IMG/VR virus record: IMGVR_UViG_3300030102_006899
Span: 8,499-52,766 of that record
Length of the DNA stretch: 44,268 nt
Source of the DNA: a virus
Strand: one strand, 5' to 3'
Position numbers and translations under genes: made by a program. Positions 29,513 to 37,784 of the stretch are shown piece by piece; the first letter of the stretch is position 1, and each line of letters starts with the position of its first letter. Under the pieces are notes generated by a model. The model saw only the letters and a list, made by a program, of their open reading frames with translations, searched no databases and was not told the origin of the DNA.

Positions 29513-29748
29513 GTGATTTAACATACGCAATAATTAACAAAGAAGATATTTTAGGTATTGATTGGTTTACTGTATACGAAACTAACCCTTCTACTTTAAG
29601 ATACAGTTTGGATGGAAGTAAAACATTTGTAAAGTTTAGAGGAGATTTACCACATTCCATACAATTAATACATAAAGGTTTATATACACATGAAGGAATA
29701 CTTGAACTTATGAAAACAGATGAATGGATAAGTGATGTAAGTGAGTAA
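29509..29748 (+). CDS. hypothetical protein, 79 aa
   Basis: MSDLTYAIINKEDILGIDWF, TVYETNPSTLRYSLDGSKTF, VKFRGDLP and LYTHEGILELMKTDEWI. A small alpha/beta protein with a C-terminal helix, coupled by ATGA to the preceding adhesin gene and overlapping the next by eight bases. I know similar proteins only as unnamed members of marine phage fibre blocks. It may be an adhesin chaperone (small proteins after tip adhesins often are), but this is inference. Confidence 0.55.
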   Translation: MSDLTYAIINKEDILGIDWFTVYETNPSTLRYSLDGSKTFVKFRGDLPHSIQLIHKGLYTHEGILELMKTDEWISDVSE

Positions 29749-30532
29749 TACTAAATATGGTTATATCGGTGGCGTTGAGCCTGAGCAAGGTGGAAATAAT
29801 AATAAAGGGGTGTTTTCTACTTCAGAAGTTCAAGATTTAGTTTTAGATCAAAAGTATGGAATAGCACAGATAACAAGAGGTTTAGTTTTTAATTATGACG
29901 CAAAGCTAAATGGGATGAGTGGTTCTTCTGTTATAGATAGCTCAGGAAATAGTTTGAACGCAACTGCATATAATGGATTATCTGTTTCAACAAGTTCTTC
30001 AGTAGATTATGGTGGAGCATTTGTTTTTGATAGCTCTAATGATTATATGCAAAGAAGTTATAACTCAACCTATATGAGTGGTTGGACATCAAATCAAACA
30101 ATAAGTTTGTGGTTTAGGTCAAGTGATTTAAGTGGTAGAAGAAACTTGTGGAATCAATCCTATGGTGGTTTAGGAACTATGACACATGAACCAGGCGATA
30201 CTATCAATTATTACTATGGAACTAATGGTAGTGATGGTAGTCCTTACTATTACTTAAATTCAGGTGGTATACAATCAAATGGAAATGTTGTAAATGTTTG
30301 TATGACAAGAGATACCACTAACTTAAAATGGTATAAAAATGGATCACAAGTAGCAACTACAACCACAGGTAGAAGTGCAAGTAATGGTGGACAAGCAGTA
30401 AAAATAGGTCATGGATATACAGGAGATTATTGGGGTGGAAGAATGTATATTATTAAATCACACAGTGTAGCTCTTACAGCGTCAGAAGTTTCTACTGAAT
30501 GGAACTTTTTTAAGTCAAGGTTCGGATTGTAA
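29741..30532 (+). CDS. LamG / concanavalin A-like lectin-domain protein
   Basis: 263 residues from a GTG at 29741. Residues about 45-255 form a laminin-G-like jelly roll: GLVFNYDAKLNGMSGSSVID, FVFDSSNDYMQRSYNS, ISLWFRSSDLS, LKWYKNGSQVATTTT and VKIGHGYTGDYWGGRMYIIK. The order DSSGN, WF-x-x, W-x-x-NG and the final MYIIKSHSVALT-A-x-E match the LamG_3 family, commonly a sugar-binding domain on phage tails. Last gene before an internal promoter. Confidence 0.75.
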   Translation: MSNTKYGYIGGVEPEQGGNNNKGVFSTSEVQDLVLDQKYGIAQITRGLVFNYDAKLNGMSGSSVIDSSGNSLNATAYNGLSVSTSSSVDYGGAFVFDSSNDYMQRSYNSTYMSGWTSNQTISLWFRSSDLSGRRNLWNQSYGGLGTMTHEPGDTINYYYGTNGSDGSPYYYLNSGGIQSNGNVVNVCMTRDTTNLKWYKNGSQVATTTTGRSASNGGQAVKIGHGYTGDYWGGRMYIIKSHSVALTASEVSTEWNFFKSRFGL

Positions 30533-30557
30533 CACTATGCAAACCCATAAATCAGTC

Positions 30558-30566
30558 TGTTATAAT
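30558..30566 (+). promoter_or_regulatory. internal promoter, extended -10
   Basis: TGtTATAAT lies in the 65-base gap after the LamG gene. No clear -35 is present, as expected for an extended -10 promoter. The leader then reads GATATATATATCGAGGG before the ATG at 30598, with GAGGG as ribosome site. It would give the second half of the structural block separate expression. Confidence 0.65.
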
Positions 30567-30597
30567 GAGAAAAGATATATATATCGAGGGATAATTC

Positions 30598-31053
30598 ATG
30601 GCTAATAGAAAACACTTAATTAGAGTTGTTACGACTGCAGGAGATACAACAGGTTTCTCTGAGTTCGTTGCAGGCTCTACAGATGGTGGACCTTTAATAC
30701 CAAGCTTTACAACTACACAGAGAAATGCAATATCCTCAGCCACAACAGGCGAAGTGATCTTCAATTCCTCGACCTCAAAGCTCCAGGTATACAATGGTTC
30801 AAGTTGGGATTCTTTAGAAGCAGGAGATGTTACAGGTGTTACTACTGACGCATTATCAGGTTTATCTGGTGGTGTTGGATCAGGAGTAGCAGACTTAAAT
30901 GTCGATATAACAAGACTTGCAGATGGTACTTCTGTAGATGTAGACGAAGATAATGATCTAGTTATGGTCTATGACAACTCAGATACCACACTTAAAAAAA
31001 TGAACCCTGTCCAACTCAACACTACTGAAGCGTTGCAGTGGATGGGATTATAG
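30598..31053 (+). CDS. small fibre-associated protein, 151 aa
   Basis: Begins MANRKHLIRVVTTAGDTTGF. Residues about 40-75 (SFTTTQRNAISSATTGEVIF, FNSSTSKLQVYNGSSWD) repeat the unit seen in the 25031 and 26545 proteins. The second half is Asp/Val-rich (DLNVDITRLADGTSVDVDED) and ends DTTLKKMNPVQLNTT, the connector end seen also in long fibres. It is likely a fibre subunit with attachment module and linker. Confidence 0.55.
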   Translation: MANRKHLIRVVTTAGDTTGFSEFVAGSTDGGPLIPSFTTTQRNAISSATTGEVIFNSSTSKLQVYNGSSWDSLEAGDVTGVTTDALSGLSGGVGSGVADLNVDITRLADGTSVDVDEDNDLVMVYDNSDTTLKKMNPVQLNTTEALQWMGL

Positions 31054-31061
31054 GAGAATAA

Positions 31062-31391
31062 ATGGCAGTATATACAGCAGCCGAACTTAATGCTAGTGAG
31101 ACACTTGGTACTACTGAAGCTGAAATATTCACAAACAGTAATAAAATAATTATCAAGCAACTCTTACTTGCAAACTACACAGCTACTGATAGAACAGCAC
31201 AGATCAAAATTGTACCTAATGGTGGTACAACAGGAGACGAACATATTGTTTTCGGAGATATAACTGTGCAAGCTAATACAACACAAGTTATTGACTTAGC
31301 TACAGTTGTTGCAGCTAATGCTTCTATCAGAGGTAAAGCTAGTGCTGCAAGTTCAATCAATGTACATATTTCTGGCGTAGAGGTTAGCTAA
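31062..31391 (+). CDS. small beta-sandwich structural protein, 109 aa
   Basis: MAVYTAAELNASETLGTTEA, IIIKQLLLANYTATDRTAQI, IVFGDITVQANTTQVIDLAT and SINVHISGVEVS. A single beta-sandwich with the same order of strands as the 26799 protein. It sits just ahead of the two related proteins at 31391 and 33027 and is coupled by TAATG. Possibly a spike or fibre base component. No specific family is recognised. Confidence 0.5.
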   Translation: MAVYTAAELNASETLGTTEAEIFTNSNKIIIKQLLLANYTATDRTAQIKIVPNGGTTGDEHIVFGDITVQANTTQVIDLATVVAANASIRGKASAASSINVHISGVEVS

Positions 31392-33025
31392 TGCCTGAGA
31401 TTCAGATACCTGAACCAATCTTTCTTGAAAGACTTGGAGGGGACGAGATATATGGTTTTGGGCAAGATGGCGATGTTACTATTGCATCTAACACTTCTCT
31501 TACAAGAGATATGTATTACAACAATCTTACAATCAATGCCAACTGTGATTTAGATACTAATGGTTATAAAATTTTCGTAAAAGGTACTCTTACATTTGCT
31601 GATGCTACTTCTCGTATTGGTAGGTTCTCTAGTAAAACAACTGCAGGAACTTTAAAAGGTGGTTCTGCAGCAGGTACTACTGCAACAGACACACTTGGTG
31701 GAGAAGCAGGGGATAGCACTTTCAAAGTAGTTTCTTATGATAATTCAAACTCAGTTTTTGAAATAGATGGAACAGATCAGGCAGCAATAACTATGTATCA
31801 TGGTTTTACTTATGAGCTTAATCAATCTCACTATACAAATAAATATGATTGGAATAACAATGGAACTTTGACTGAATACACAATAAGGATTTCAGAAACT
31901 TCAGATGGTACTCATGGTGGTGGTTCAGAATACACAACAGGAGTAACAGTTTCAGGAACACCTGGAACAGATGGTAAAACAGTTATAGCTGTAACTGATA
32001 GCACACCAAGTACTTTGTATTATTACGCAGAAGAAGCCTCAGGCAGAGGTGGACAAATTAATGTATCTGCTGCACCAACTCCTACTAATCAATTTTTTTC
32101 AGGTACTAACGAATTTTTTAATTTAACAACTGCTATTACAGGATCCAAATTTGATCAAGCTACAGGAACCTTTAAAGCTGTAGGTGGTGGTTCTGGTGGT
32201 TCCGATGGTACAGAGATACACGCAGCACAAGATGGTTTGCCTGGCAGAGATACAAATTGGGCTAATAGAAATACTGTTGGTGCAAGTGGAGGTAAAGGAA
32301 CTTCAGGAAATGCTGCTACACCTGGCACAGGAGCTGCAGGTGGTGGAGTGGTTGTAGTTATAGCGAAAACAGTTTCAGGTAATGGAACTATTAGAGCAGA
32401 TGGAGATGATGGATCTGCTGCTACACAAGGTACTTCAGGTACACCTGCTCCTGACGCACAAACTCCTGGCAACAATTATTCCTATGGGTATTCATATCCA
32501 GGTAACAATTATTCTTATGGATATTCTTACCCAGGTAACTCAGGTTCTAATCCTACTAACTATGGTTCTAATCCTTCCTTTACTCATTATCACTACAATC
32601 ATTATCATCCTGGCAACAACCCCTCTCCACCAATAAATAACTATGTCATTCCTGGAAGTGGTGGTTTTTCGCATCAGCATTATCATTTACATCCAGGTAA
32701 TAACTATTCTTATCCAGGAAATAACTTTTCTAATCCAACTAACTATGGTGCAAACTATGGTTCTAATAACACTAACTATGGATCTAACTCTGGTTCTAAC
32801 CCTACTAATTATCATCCAGGGGGAGCTGGAGGAGCTGCAGGTAAGGCCAAAGGTGGCTTCAATGCAGGTGGTGGAACTGTTATACTTGTAACAGGAACCA
32901 AACCACTACCAGGTTCCTTAACATTAGCTGCTGCTGCAGGTACTTCAGGTGCAGGGACAGCTACAGCAGGAACTGTAGTTACAGTATTTAATATCGCAGC
33001 AACAGATACAGATCCAGGAGCGTAA
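31391..33025 (+). CDS. structural protein with degenerate cupredoxin-like domain and Tyr/His-rich repeats
   Basis: 544 residues. Residues about 18-75 (GDVTIASNTSLTRDMYYNNL, TINANCDLDTNGYKIFVKGT) form a module shared with the next gene. Residues about 116-226 align with the cupredoxin-like domains of the 18282 fibre (TYELNQSHYTNKYD, SDGTHGGGSEYTTGVTVSG, STLYYYAEEASGRGG), but the C-x2-H-x2-M copper loop has become A-x2-A-x2-R. Residues about 360-480 are a Pro/Gly/Asn/Tyr/Ser and His-rich region. The core around it (GGGVVVVIAKTVSG, GGTVILVTG) is a beta scaffold of a type seen in marine phages. Probably a virion surface protein. Confidence 0.65.
   Translation: MPEIQIPEPIFLERLGGDEIYGFGQDGDVTIASNTSLTRDMYYNNLTINANCDLDTNGYKIFVKGTLTFADATSRIGRFSSKTTAGTLKGGSAAGTTATDTLGGEAGDSTFKVVSYDNSNSVFEIDGTDQAAITMYHGFTYELNQSHYTNKYDWNNNGTLTEYTIRISETSDGTHGGGSEYTTGVTVSGTPGTDGKTVIAVTDSTPSTLYYYAEEASGRGGQINVSAAPTPTNQFFSGTNEFFNLTTAITGSKFDQATGTFKAVGGGSGGSDGTEIHAAQDGLPGRDTNWANRNTVGASGGKGTSGNAATPGTGAAGGGVVVVIAKTVSGNGTIRADGDDGSAATQGTSGTPAPDAQTPGNNYSYGYSYPGNNYSYGYSYPGNSGSNPTNYGSNPSFTHYHYNHYHPGNNPSPPINNYVIPGSGGFSHQHYHLHPGNNYSYPGNNFSNPTNYGANYGSNNTNYGSNSGSNPTNYHPGGAGGAAGKAKGGFNAGGGTVILVTGTKPLPGSLTLAAAAGTSGAGTATAGTVVTVFNIAATDTDPGA
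32461..32830 (+). repeat. tandem PGNNYSY/SYGYSYPGN and TNYGSN coding repeats
   Basis: Two direct units of about 33 bases near 32461-32530 encode PGNNYSYGYSY, followed by shorter NPTNYGSN copies. The stretch also holds HYHYNHYHPGN and HQHYHLHPGN. The region codes almost only Tyr, Asn, Gly, Pro, Ser and His. Confidence 0.7.
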
Positions 33026-33026
33026 T

Positions 33027-33686
33027 ATGGCAATAGTAGAAGTAGGAAAAGTACCTACAGATTTTGAAAGTTTTGATGTAATACCTGACAGTATTTATGG
33101 ATCAGGAAACGATGGTAATGTAACTATCTCAGCAAATACTACACTTACTAGAGATATGCACTATAACAATTTAACTATTAATGATGATGTTCATCTTAAT
33201 ACTGCAGGATACAGAGTATTTGTGAGAAACTCTCTTATGCTATCCTCTACTTCTTCAGAACAAGCTACTTGTTCTTTAGGTAGAAAAGGTGCAGCTAGTA
33301 CATCAGGAACTCTTAAAGGTGGTGTTACAGGAAATGCTACTGACAGTGTAGGTGGTGCAGGAAATGGTACATCAGCAACTGCTCCGACAGAAACAATTAA
33401 TTATTTTAACCACCCTGATTTAGCTATCCAAGGATACATAGTTCATGGTGGAGACACTACACCTGCTCCTATTTATGGTGGTTCAGGAGATACAACAAAC
33501 GCAGGTGGTGGAATAGTAGTTTTATGTGCAAGAAATATTAGTGGTTATGGAACTGTTTATGCAACAGGAGAAAGCACTACAGGTGGGGGAGCAATATTCT
33601 TAGTTAGCCAAGATATACCATTAACAGGTTTAGCAACTGATGTTACAGGGTATAACGATGGTAATGTCAAAACCTATAAGGTATAG
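33027..33686 (+). CDS. shortened paralogue of the 31391 protein, 219 aa
   Basis: Residues about 28-75 (GNVTISANTTLTRDMHYNNL, TINDDVHLNTAGYRVFVRNS) match the N-terminal module of the 31391 protein, then SGTLKGGVTGNATDSVGGAG matches its linker. It lacks the cupredoxin-like and Tyr/His-rich parts and goes directly to the scaffold (GGGIVVLCARNISGYGTVYA, GGGAIFLVSQDIP). It is therefore an internally reduced copy of the same architecture. One base separates it from its paralogue. Confidence 0.65.
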   Translation: MAIVEVGKVPTDFESFDVIPDSIYGSGNDGNVTISANTTLTRDMHYNNLTINDDVHLNTAGYRVFVRNSLMLSSTSSEQATCSLGRKGAASTSGTLKGGVTGNATDSVGGAGNGTSATAPTETINYFNHPDLAIQGYIVHGGDTTPAPIYGGSGDTTNAGGGIVVLCARNISGYGTVYATGESTTGGGAIFLVSQDIPLTGLATDVTGYNDGNVKTYKV

Positions 33687-33688
33687 CA

Positions 33689-34582
33689 ATGGCTACTGTA
33701 AGAATCTACTACAGTAGAGAAGACCAAGATTATGCAAATCACGAACTTTATGTATTCCCTGGGATTATAAAACCTGAAGGAGAACTTTTATTTCCTTCTG
33801 AAGAATTACAAGAAGAATACCCTATAGATTATCCAAGAAAAAAATATCAGTTTACAACCGAAGGTAATTTAGGTTATGTAGATGTAGAAACTAATAATGC
33901 TAATAGTTTTGGGTTTTCAGTAAAAAGAAAAGATTTATATCTTCAGTATGGTGGAGAACTATCAGATACAAACTCTGATGGAGAAATACCTTATGCAGAT
34001 TATTACAACTTAATCATGGGTTATGTTTATAACGCAGACACAAAGTTTTATTCTTCTGTTTATATAAAAGAAAATAGTGAATTTTGCTATGTAGACGATA
34101 GTTATACAGACATCGCAGTAATGTTTGGGGAAATGGTACCAAGAGAATCTGTTGATTACGATACTCACGATGAGTGGGATCCTATATATAAAGATATAAG
34201 GTTATGGGCGACAGTAGATAGTTATACAACAATAACTTTACCTGACGAAGATCAATTTAAATACAGTTATAAACCACATAACCAATATTCCTCACAACTT
34301 AATATGTTATACTTAAATGGTAAAACCTTTACAGTAGGAGAAAACAATATGGACTTATCAATAAGTGCTGACGCTTTAAATGCTGAAAAAGCTGACGCTA
34401 TACAATCGTTAGAAAAAGCTGTTGCAAATAGTCTATACAAACTTGGCGAAGATATAGACGCTTTTGACGAAGCTGCTTTCTTGGCTGATGTTGATGGCTA
34501 TAAAGCTACAAAAGAGCAATCTCTTGATGGGACAATAGATTATCTCAAAGTTTGTTTAGACGCTAGAGCTTTATTAGTATAA
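33689..34582 (+). CDS. hypothetical structural-block protein, 297 aa
   Basis: MATVRIYYSREDQDYANHEL and then a tyrosine- and acidic-rich body (PEGELLFPSEELQEEYPIDY, YIKENSEFCYVDDSYTDIAV). The C-terminal quarter (LSISADALNAEKADAIQSLE, KLGEDIDAFDEAAFLADVDG) is helical. It ends the run of fibre-type proteins. I do not recognise a family. Because it contains few low-complexity stretches it is unlike the adhesins, and it may belong functionally with the following modification genes or be a fibre base. Confidence 0.55.
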   Translation: MATVRIYYSREDQDYANHELYVFPGIIKPEGELLFPSEELQEEYPIDYPRKKYQFTTEGNLGYVDVETNNANSFGFSVKRKDLYLQYGGELSDTNSDGEIPYADYYNLIMGYVYNADTKFYSSVYIKENSEFCYVDDSYTDIAVMFGEMVPRESVDYDTHDEWDPIYKDIRLWATVDSYTTITLPDEDQFKYSYKPHNQYSSQLNMLYLNGKTFTVGENNMDLSISADALNAEKADAIQSLEKAVANSLYKLGEDIDAFDEAAFLADVDGYKATKEQSLDGTIDYLKVCLDARALLV

Positions 34583-34598
34583 ATTAGCAGGAGGGCTA

Positions 34599-35093
34599 AT
34601 GCGTAAAATCTATTATGTCCCTGAAGGACAAGATATACTCGATTATCAAGATATTTGGTTAAACCACACTCAAGAAGTACATAATAATTTATCTGAAAAT
34701 ATTAAAGAATATGTTAAAGATAAAGATGTTGCTCAATGGGTATTAATACCTGAATATACTTATCCTGAAGTTCCAAAATTAATAAACAATCAAGAATTTT
34801 ATGAGTATCTATTTATAGATGATTTTGCAGTATTAGAAGACAATCCACAGTATGTTATGGAAGCTTGGAAGTTAAATTTAGATAATCCTAAAGAAGAACC
34901 AATATTGTATGAAACTTATAATATGCAATGGGAAAAAGTACTGTATAAATTCTTTACTGATCACATACAACTACCTACAGGTTGGTATAAACTAAAATTT
35001 ATAAAAGATGGAGATTTAGTAGATTCTATGGATATTTCTGTTTATGAAAAACATGAAGATGATACAACTATATATCATAAAAGAGGTAGATGA
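34599..35093 (+). CDS. hypothetical protein, 164 aa
   Basis: MRKIYYVPEGQDILDYQDIW with AGGAGGG as a very strong ribosome site. Aromatic-rich (QWVLIPEYTYPEVPKLI, PTGWYKLKFIKDGDLVD). It opens the cassette that includes the oxygenases and is coupled to the first by an ATGA overlap, so its product is probably needed in similar amount. No conserved metal-ligand pattern is seen. Function unknown. Confidence 0.55.
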   Translation: MRKIYYVPEGQDILDYQDIWLNHTQEVHNNLSENIKEYVKDKDVAQWVLIPEYTYPEVPKLINNQEFYEYLFIDDFAVLEDNPQYVMEAWKLNLDNPKEEPILYETYNMQWEKVLYKFFTDHIQLPTGWYKLKFIKDGDLVDSMDISVYEKHEDDTTIYHKRGR

Positions 35094-35797
35094 TGTGGAA
35101 AGTAGGAGAGCCTAAAGAAGTAGTACCAGGTGTTGTAGCGTGGGAAAAAGTTATTGATGTTCCTGATGGAATAATAGATTCTATGAACGAAGAGGTAGAT
35201 ATTTGGAAACAAAAAGTATCTGATGCAGGAAATAAGCCAGGTAACTATTACACAGTAACAAACGACAATGGACCTGTTAGGTTTGATCCTGAAAATGATT
35301 TTCACAGACAAGAAAACAAAAACTATCTAAAGCAAGTACAAGACAACACTTTAAATAAAGTTGCACAATATTTTGAATTGTTTCCTGATGTCAAAGAAGA
35401 AATAGGTTGGTTTGAAACTTATCAATACATAACTTACAAACCACCAAAACACATGAAGTATCACAGTGATAATCACGCTACTAGAAATCCTGCAACAGGA
35501 ATGATGTATGTTACACCATATTTAAGAAGAATTACTTGCCTTACCTATTTAAATGATGATTTTGATGGTGGAGCTTTAGATTTTAGATATTGGAGTGAAA
35601 GAGGATACTTACCTTACAAACCACCTGCAGGTTCTTTAGTAATTATGCCAAGTGGTTTTATGTGGTCTCATGCTACAACGCCATTATTAAATGGTAGAAA
35701 ATCTGCGTTTTTAGTTGCTGTATCTTCTGGCACAGATTACGACAAGTTTTTAGAAACATTAGATATTGAACAAACAGCTCAAAGGGAGTTTATGTAA
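35090..35797 (+). CDS. 2-oxoglutarate/Fe(II)-dependent oxygenase (prolyl hydroxylase-like)
   Basis: 235 residues. The iron triad is visible: H-S-D at 125-127 (MKYHSDNHA) and a distal histidine at 194 (MWSHATTPLLNGRKSAFLV), with Arg203 as probable 2-oxoglutarate ligand. LTYLNDDFDGGALDF and PPAGSLVIMPSG are the typical strand segments of the double-stranded beta helix of P4H-like enzymes. Such enzymes use O2 and 2-oxoglutarate to hydroxylate protein side chains or other substrates. It directly precedes a second oxygenase, coupled by TAATG. Substrate unknown. Confidence 0.85.
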   Translation: MMWKVGEPKEVVPGVVAWEKVIDVPDGIIDSMNEEVDIWKQKVSDAGNKPGNYYTVTNDNGPVRFDPENDFHRQENKNYLKQVQDNTLNKVAQYFELFPDVKEEIGWFETYQYITYKPPKHMKYHSDNHATRNPATGMMYVTPYLRRITCLTYLNDDFDGGALDFRYWSERGYLPYKPPAGSLVIMPSGFMWSHATTPLLNGRKSAFLVAVSSGTDYDKFLETLDIEQTAQREFM

Positions 35798-36507
35798 TGA
35801 TAGAAACAGTGATGGGATGTGTAGAGATAACTAATAATTGGTTAACTGATGAACAAGCACAACACATAATAAAAACAATAGGAGATGCAGATAGAGAACC
35901 TAATTGTCATGCAAAATATAAAAAAGCAGACATAGGAAAGAACGAAGATGGTGGTACTTATAGGTCTAATTACTTAATGCCTATTACTTCTAATGCACAT
36001 GTAGATGACAGTTCTCCTGAATACCGAACAGCTTTAAAAGAAGGAACAGTCAATCACATAGAAAATTTAAGAAAAATACATGATTTGATTGGCGAAAAAA
36101 TGAAAGCTAGTGTTATGGATTATATTGAAAGGTACGAGTTTTCTATAGGTTTTGATGAAGGTTATACAATATTAAAGTATCAAAGTGGTCAAGAGTACAA
36201 AGCTCACTGTGATTATGCACCACATATACCTAGATATTTATCTGCGTTGATACTTTTAAATCCTACAGAGTATGAAGGTGGAGGTACATACTTCACACAT
36301 TTCGATGTAAATGTAAAACCTGAAACTCCATCATTAGTTCTTTTTCCAAGTAATTATGCTTACACTCATACAGCTTTACCTGTCATTAGTGGAACTAAAT
36401 ATGCAATAGTAACATGGTTAGGTCATCAAATAGACTTTGATGGTATACCACCTATGTGGTTACCTAATGGAGAAAATAAATATTTTAACAGAGCAGAGTT
36501 TGGATAA
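35797..36507 (+). CDS. 2-oxoglutarate/Fe(II)-dependent oxygenase
   Basis: 236 residues. H-C-D at 137-139 (YKAHCDYAP), distal His191 (YAYTHTALPVISGTKYAIV) and Lys201 in the 2-oxoglutarate position. YLSALILLNPTEYEGGGTYF and PSLVLFPSN are the paired strands of the fold. It differs from the preceding enzyme in most of its length, so the two are not a recent duplication and may act on different substrates or positions. A Lys instead of Arg at the 2-oxoglutarate site is known in the superfamily. Confidence 0.85.
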   Translation: MIETVMGCVEITNNWLTDEQAQHIIKTIGDADREPNCHAKYKKADIGKNEDGGTYRSNYLMPITSNAHVDDSSPEYRTALKEGTVNHIENLRKIHDLIGEKMKASVMDYIERYEFSIGFDEGYTILKYQSGQEYKAHCDYAPHIPRYLSALILLNPTEYEGGGTYFTHFDVNVKPETPSLVLFPSNYAYTHTALPVISGTKYAIVTWLGHQIDFDGIPPMWLPNGENKYFNRAEFG

Positions 36508-37079
36508 TGGAAGCAATAATATTAACAGATTTGTTTAAAGGGACGCAAAAAGATGAAGTGTCTGCATACTATGATCTAGAACATCCTTCTAATGATCCAA
36601 ACAATTGGGAACAAAAAAGAAATGGTATTTGGGAAAAAACAAATTGCAATGTTGCAAAAATGATGCATTATTGGATGACAGACAGGGTTAGAGAAGTTGT
36701 TGACGACAAAAGATTATTGCCATCTTATTTTTGTATACAGTTTGCAGATAATGTTGTAGCTACACCTTCTGATGTTCACATACACGACAATTCTTTACCA
36801 CAAGACTATGTTGTTGAATATAATCATTACACACAAAATCGTTGGGAAACACAAGTCAATGGAGAGTTCTATAATATAGCTAACGAAACAGCTTTGCTTT
36901 ACAGTGGTAGCCAAGAGCACATGGCAATGAGTTATAATGGTGGTATAGCATTAAGAATTAAGTTCTACTTTTCTTATCCTGATAATTATTTTTATATTAT
37001 TGGAGAACATCAACAAAGTGGGAAAATAACTGTTCCTTCAAAAAGAGATGTAAATGAACTTAAGAAAGATTGGTTTTAA
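36507..37079 (+). CDS. hypothetical protein, 190 aa, histidine-bearing, cassette member
   Basis: MEAIILTDLFKGTQKDEVSA; later SYFCIQFADNVVATPSDVHI, HDNSLPQDYVVEYNHY and QEHMAMSYNGGIALRIKFYF. The body has a beta-rich pattern with a HIHD cluster and later histidines, as in cupins or divergent 2-oxoglutarate oxygenases, but a clean HxD motif is missing. It might be a third, diverged oxygenase-type fold, active or not, or a partner protein. Coupled by TAATG to the oxygenase upstream. Confidence 0.5.
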   Translation: MEAIILTDLFKGTQKDEVSAYYDLEHPSNDPNNWEQKRNGIWEKTNCNVAKMMHYWMTDRVREVVDDKRLLPSYFCIQFADNVVATPSDVHIHDNSLPQDYVVEYNHYTQNRWETQVNGEFYNIANETALLYSGSQEHMAMSYNGGIALRIKFYFSYPDNYFYIIGEHQQSGKITVPSKRDVNELKKDWF

Positions 37080-37081
37080 TT

Positions 37082-37783
37082 ATGGACATAACTTTAGCAA
37101 CAGGCGTAATAATAGATTATGATGAAACAGATTTAAAAGAGCATAAAAAATTATCAAACTATGCTTTTTACTCTCCCTCTGTCGAATATTATTTAAAAAA
37201 TGAAAAAGATAATTTAAGTAAAGTAATTATTGTTGGTGCAGGAGTAGGTATTTATAGTAAATACTTAGATAGTGAAAATGTAGAAACAATAAATATCGAA
37301 CCTGTTTTATCAAGATTTAATAAGCTAGAAGCAAACCTAGATAATGCAACTAATCACAACAAAGCGTGTTCTGACGCAAGTGGTACAGGAACTATGTATT
37401 ACTTTGATGACGCAAAATCAGGAGCAAAGCTAGACATAGATTTTGGAGATAACTCTGAGAGTGTTGATATTATAACTGTTGACAGCTTAAACATTACTGA
37501 CGCTGATTTACTTGTTATAGACGCTAATGGTAAAGAATATGAAGTCTTGCAAGGTTCAGCAGCTAGCATAACACCTTCAAACAAAGTTATAGTGAAATGG
37601 AACACAGATATTTGTGAGAGCAAAGACGAGTTAGCTTTGTATCTACAAAACTCTTCAAAAACCTGTTCAATACTCCATTGGGAGTCATCTGATAATTCTG
37701 TTGTGAAGAAACGATTAGGAACAGCTCAATATCCTTGGGATTTACTTTCTATTGTTATAGATGCAGATATTTTGATGGAGTAA
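37082..37783 (+). CDS. FkbM-like SAM-dependent methyltransferase
   Basis: 233 residues from ATG 37082; a TTG four codons upstream would start inside the preceding gene and is less likely. SKVIIVGAGVGIYSKYL is the SAM-binding loop, ETINIEPVLSRFNKLEANL the second strand, and DIITVDSLNITDADLLVID, ANGKEYEVLQGSAASI matches the conserved V-D-x-L plus D-x-x-G-x-E-x-x-V-L-x-G-A signature of the FkbM family. FkbM enzymes methylate hydroxyl groups, often on sugars or polyketides. A hydroxyl installed by the neighbouring oxygenases would be a natural substrate; that link is inference. Confidence 0.75.
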   Translation: MDITLATGVIIDYDETDLKEHKKLSNYAFYSPSVEYYLKNEKDNLSKVIIVGAGVGIYSKYLDSENVETINIEPVLSRFNKLEANLDNATNHNKACSDASGTGTMYYFDDAKSGAKLDIDFGDNSESVDIITVDSLNITDADLLVIDANGKEYEVLQGSAASITPSNKVIVKWNTDICESKDELALYLQNSSKTCSILHWESSDNSVVKKRLGTAQYPWDLLSIVIDADILME

Positions 37784-37784
37784 T

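Noticed and set aside
32155-32475. Minus-strand Pro/Ala-rich ORF opposite the 31391 gene
   Set aside because: Antisense shadow of a Gly/Ala/Thr-rich coding region.
36507-37079. Calling this a third 2-oxoglutarate oxygenase
   Set aside because: Histidines are present but the HxD iron motif is not clear, so I left it as unknown.
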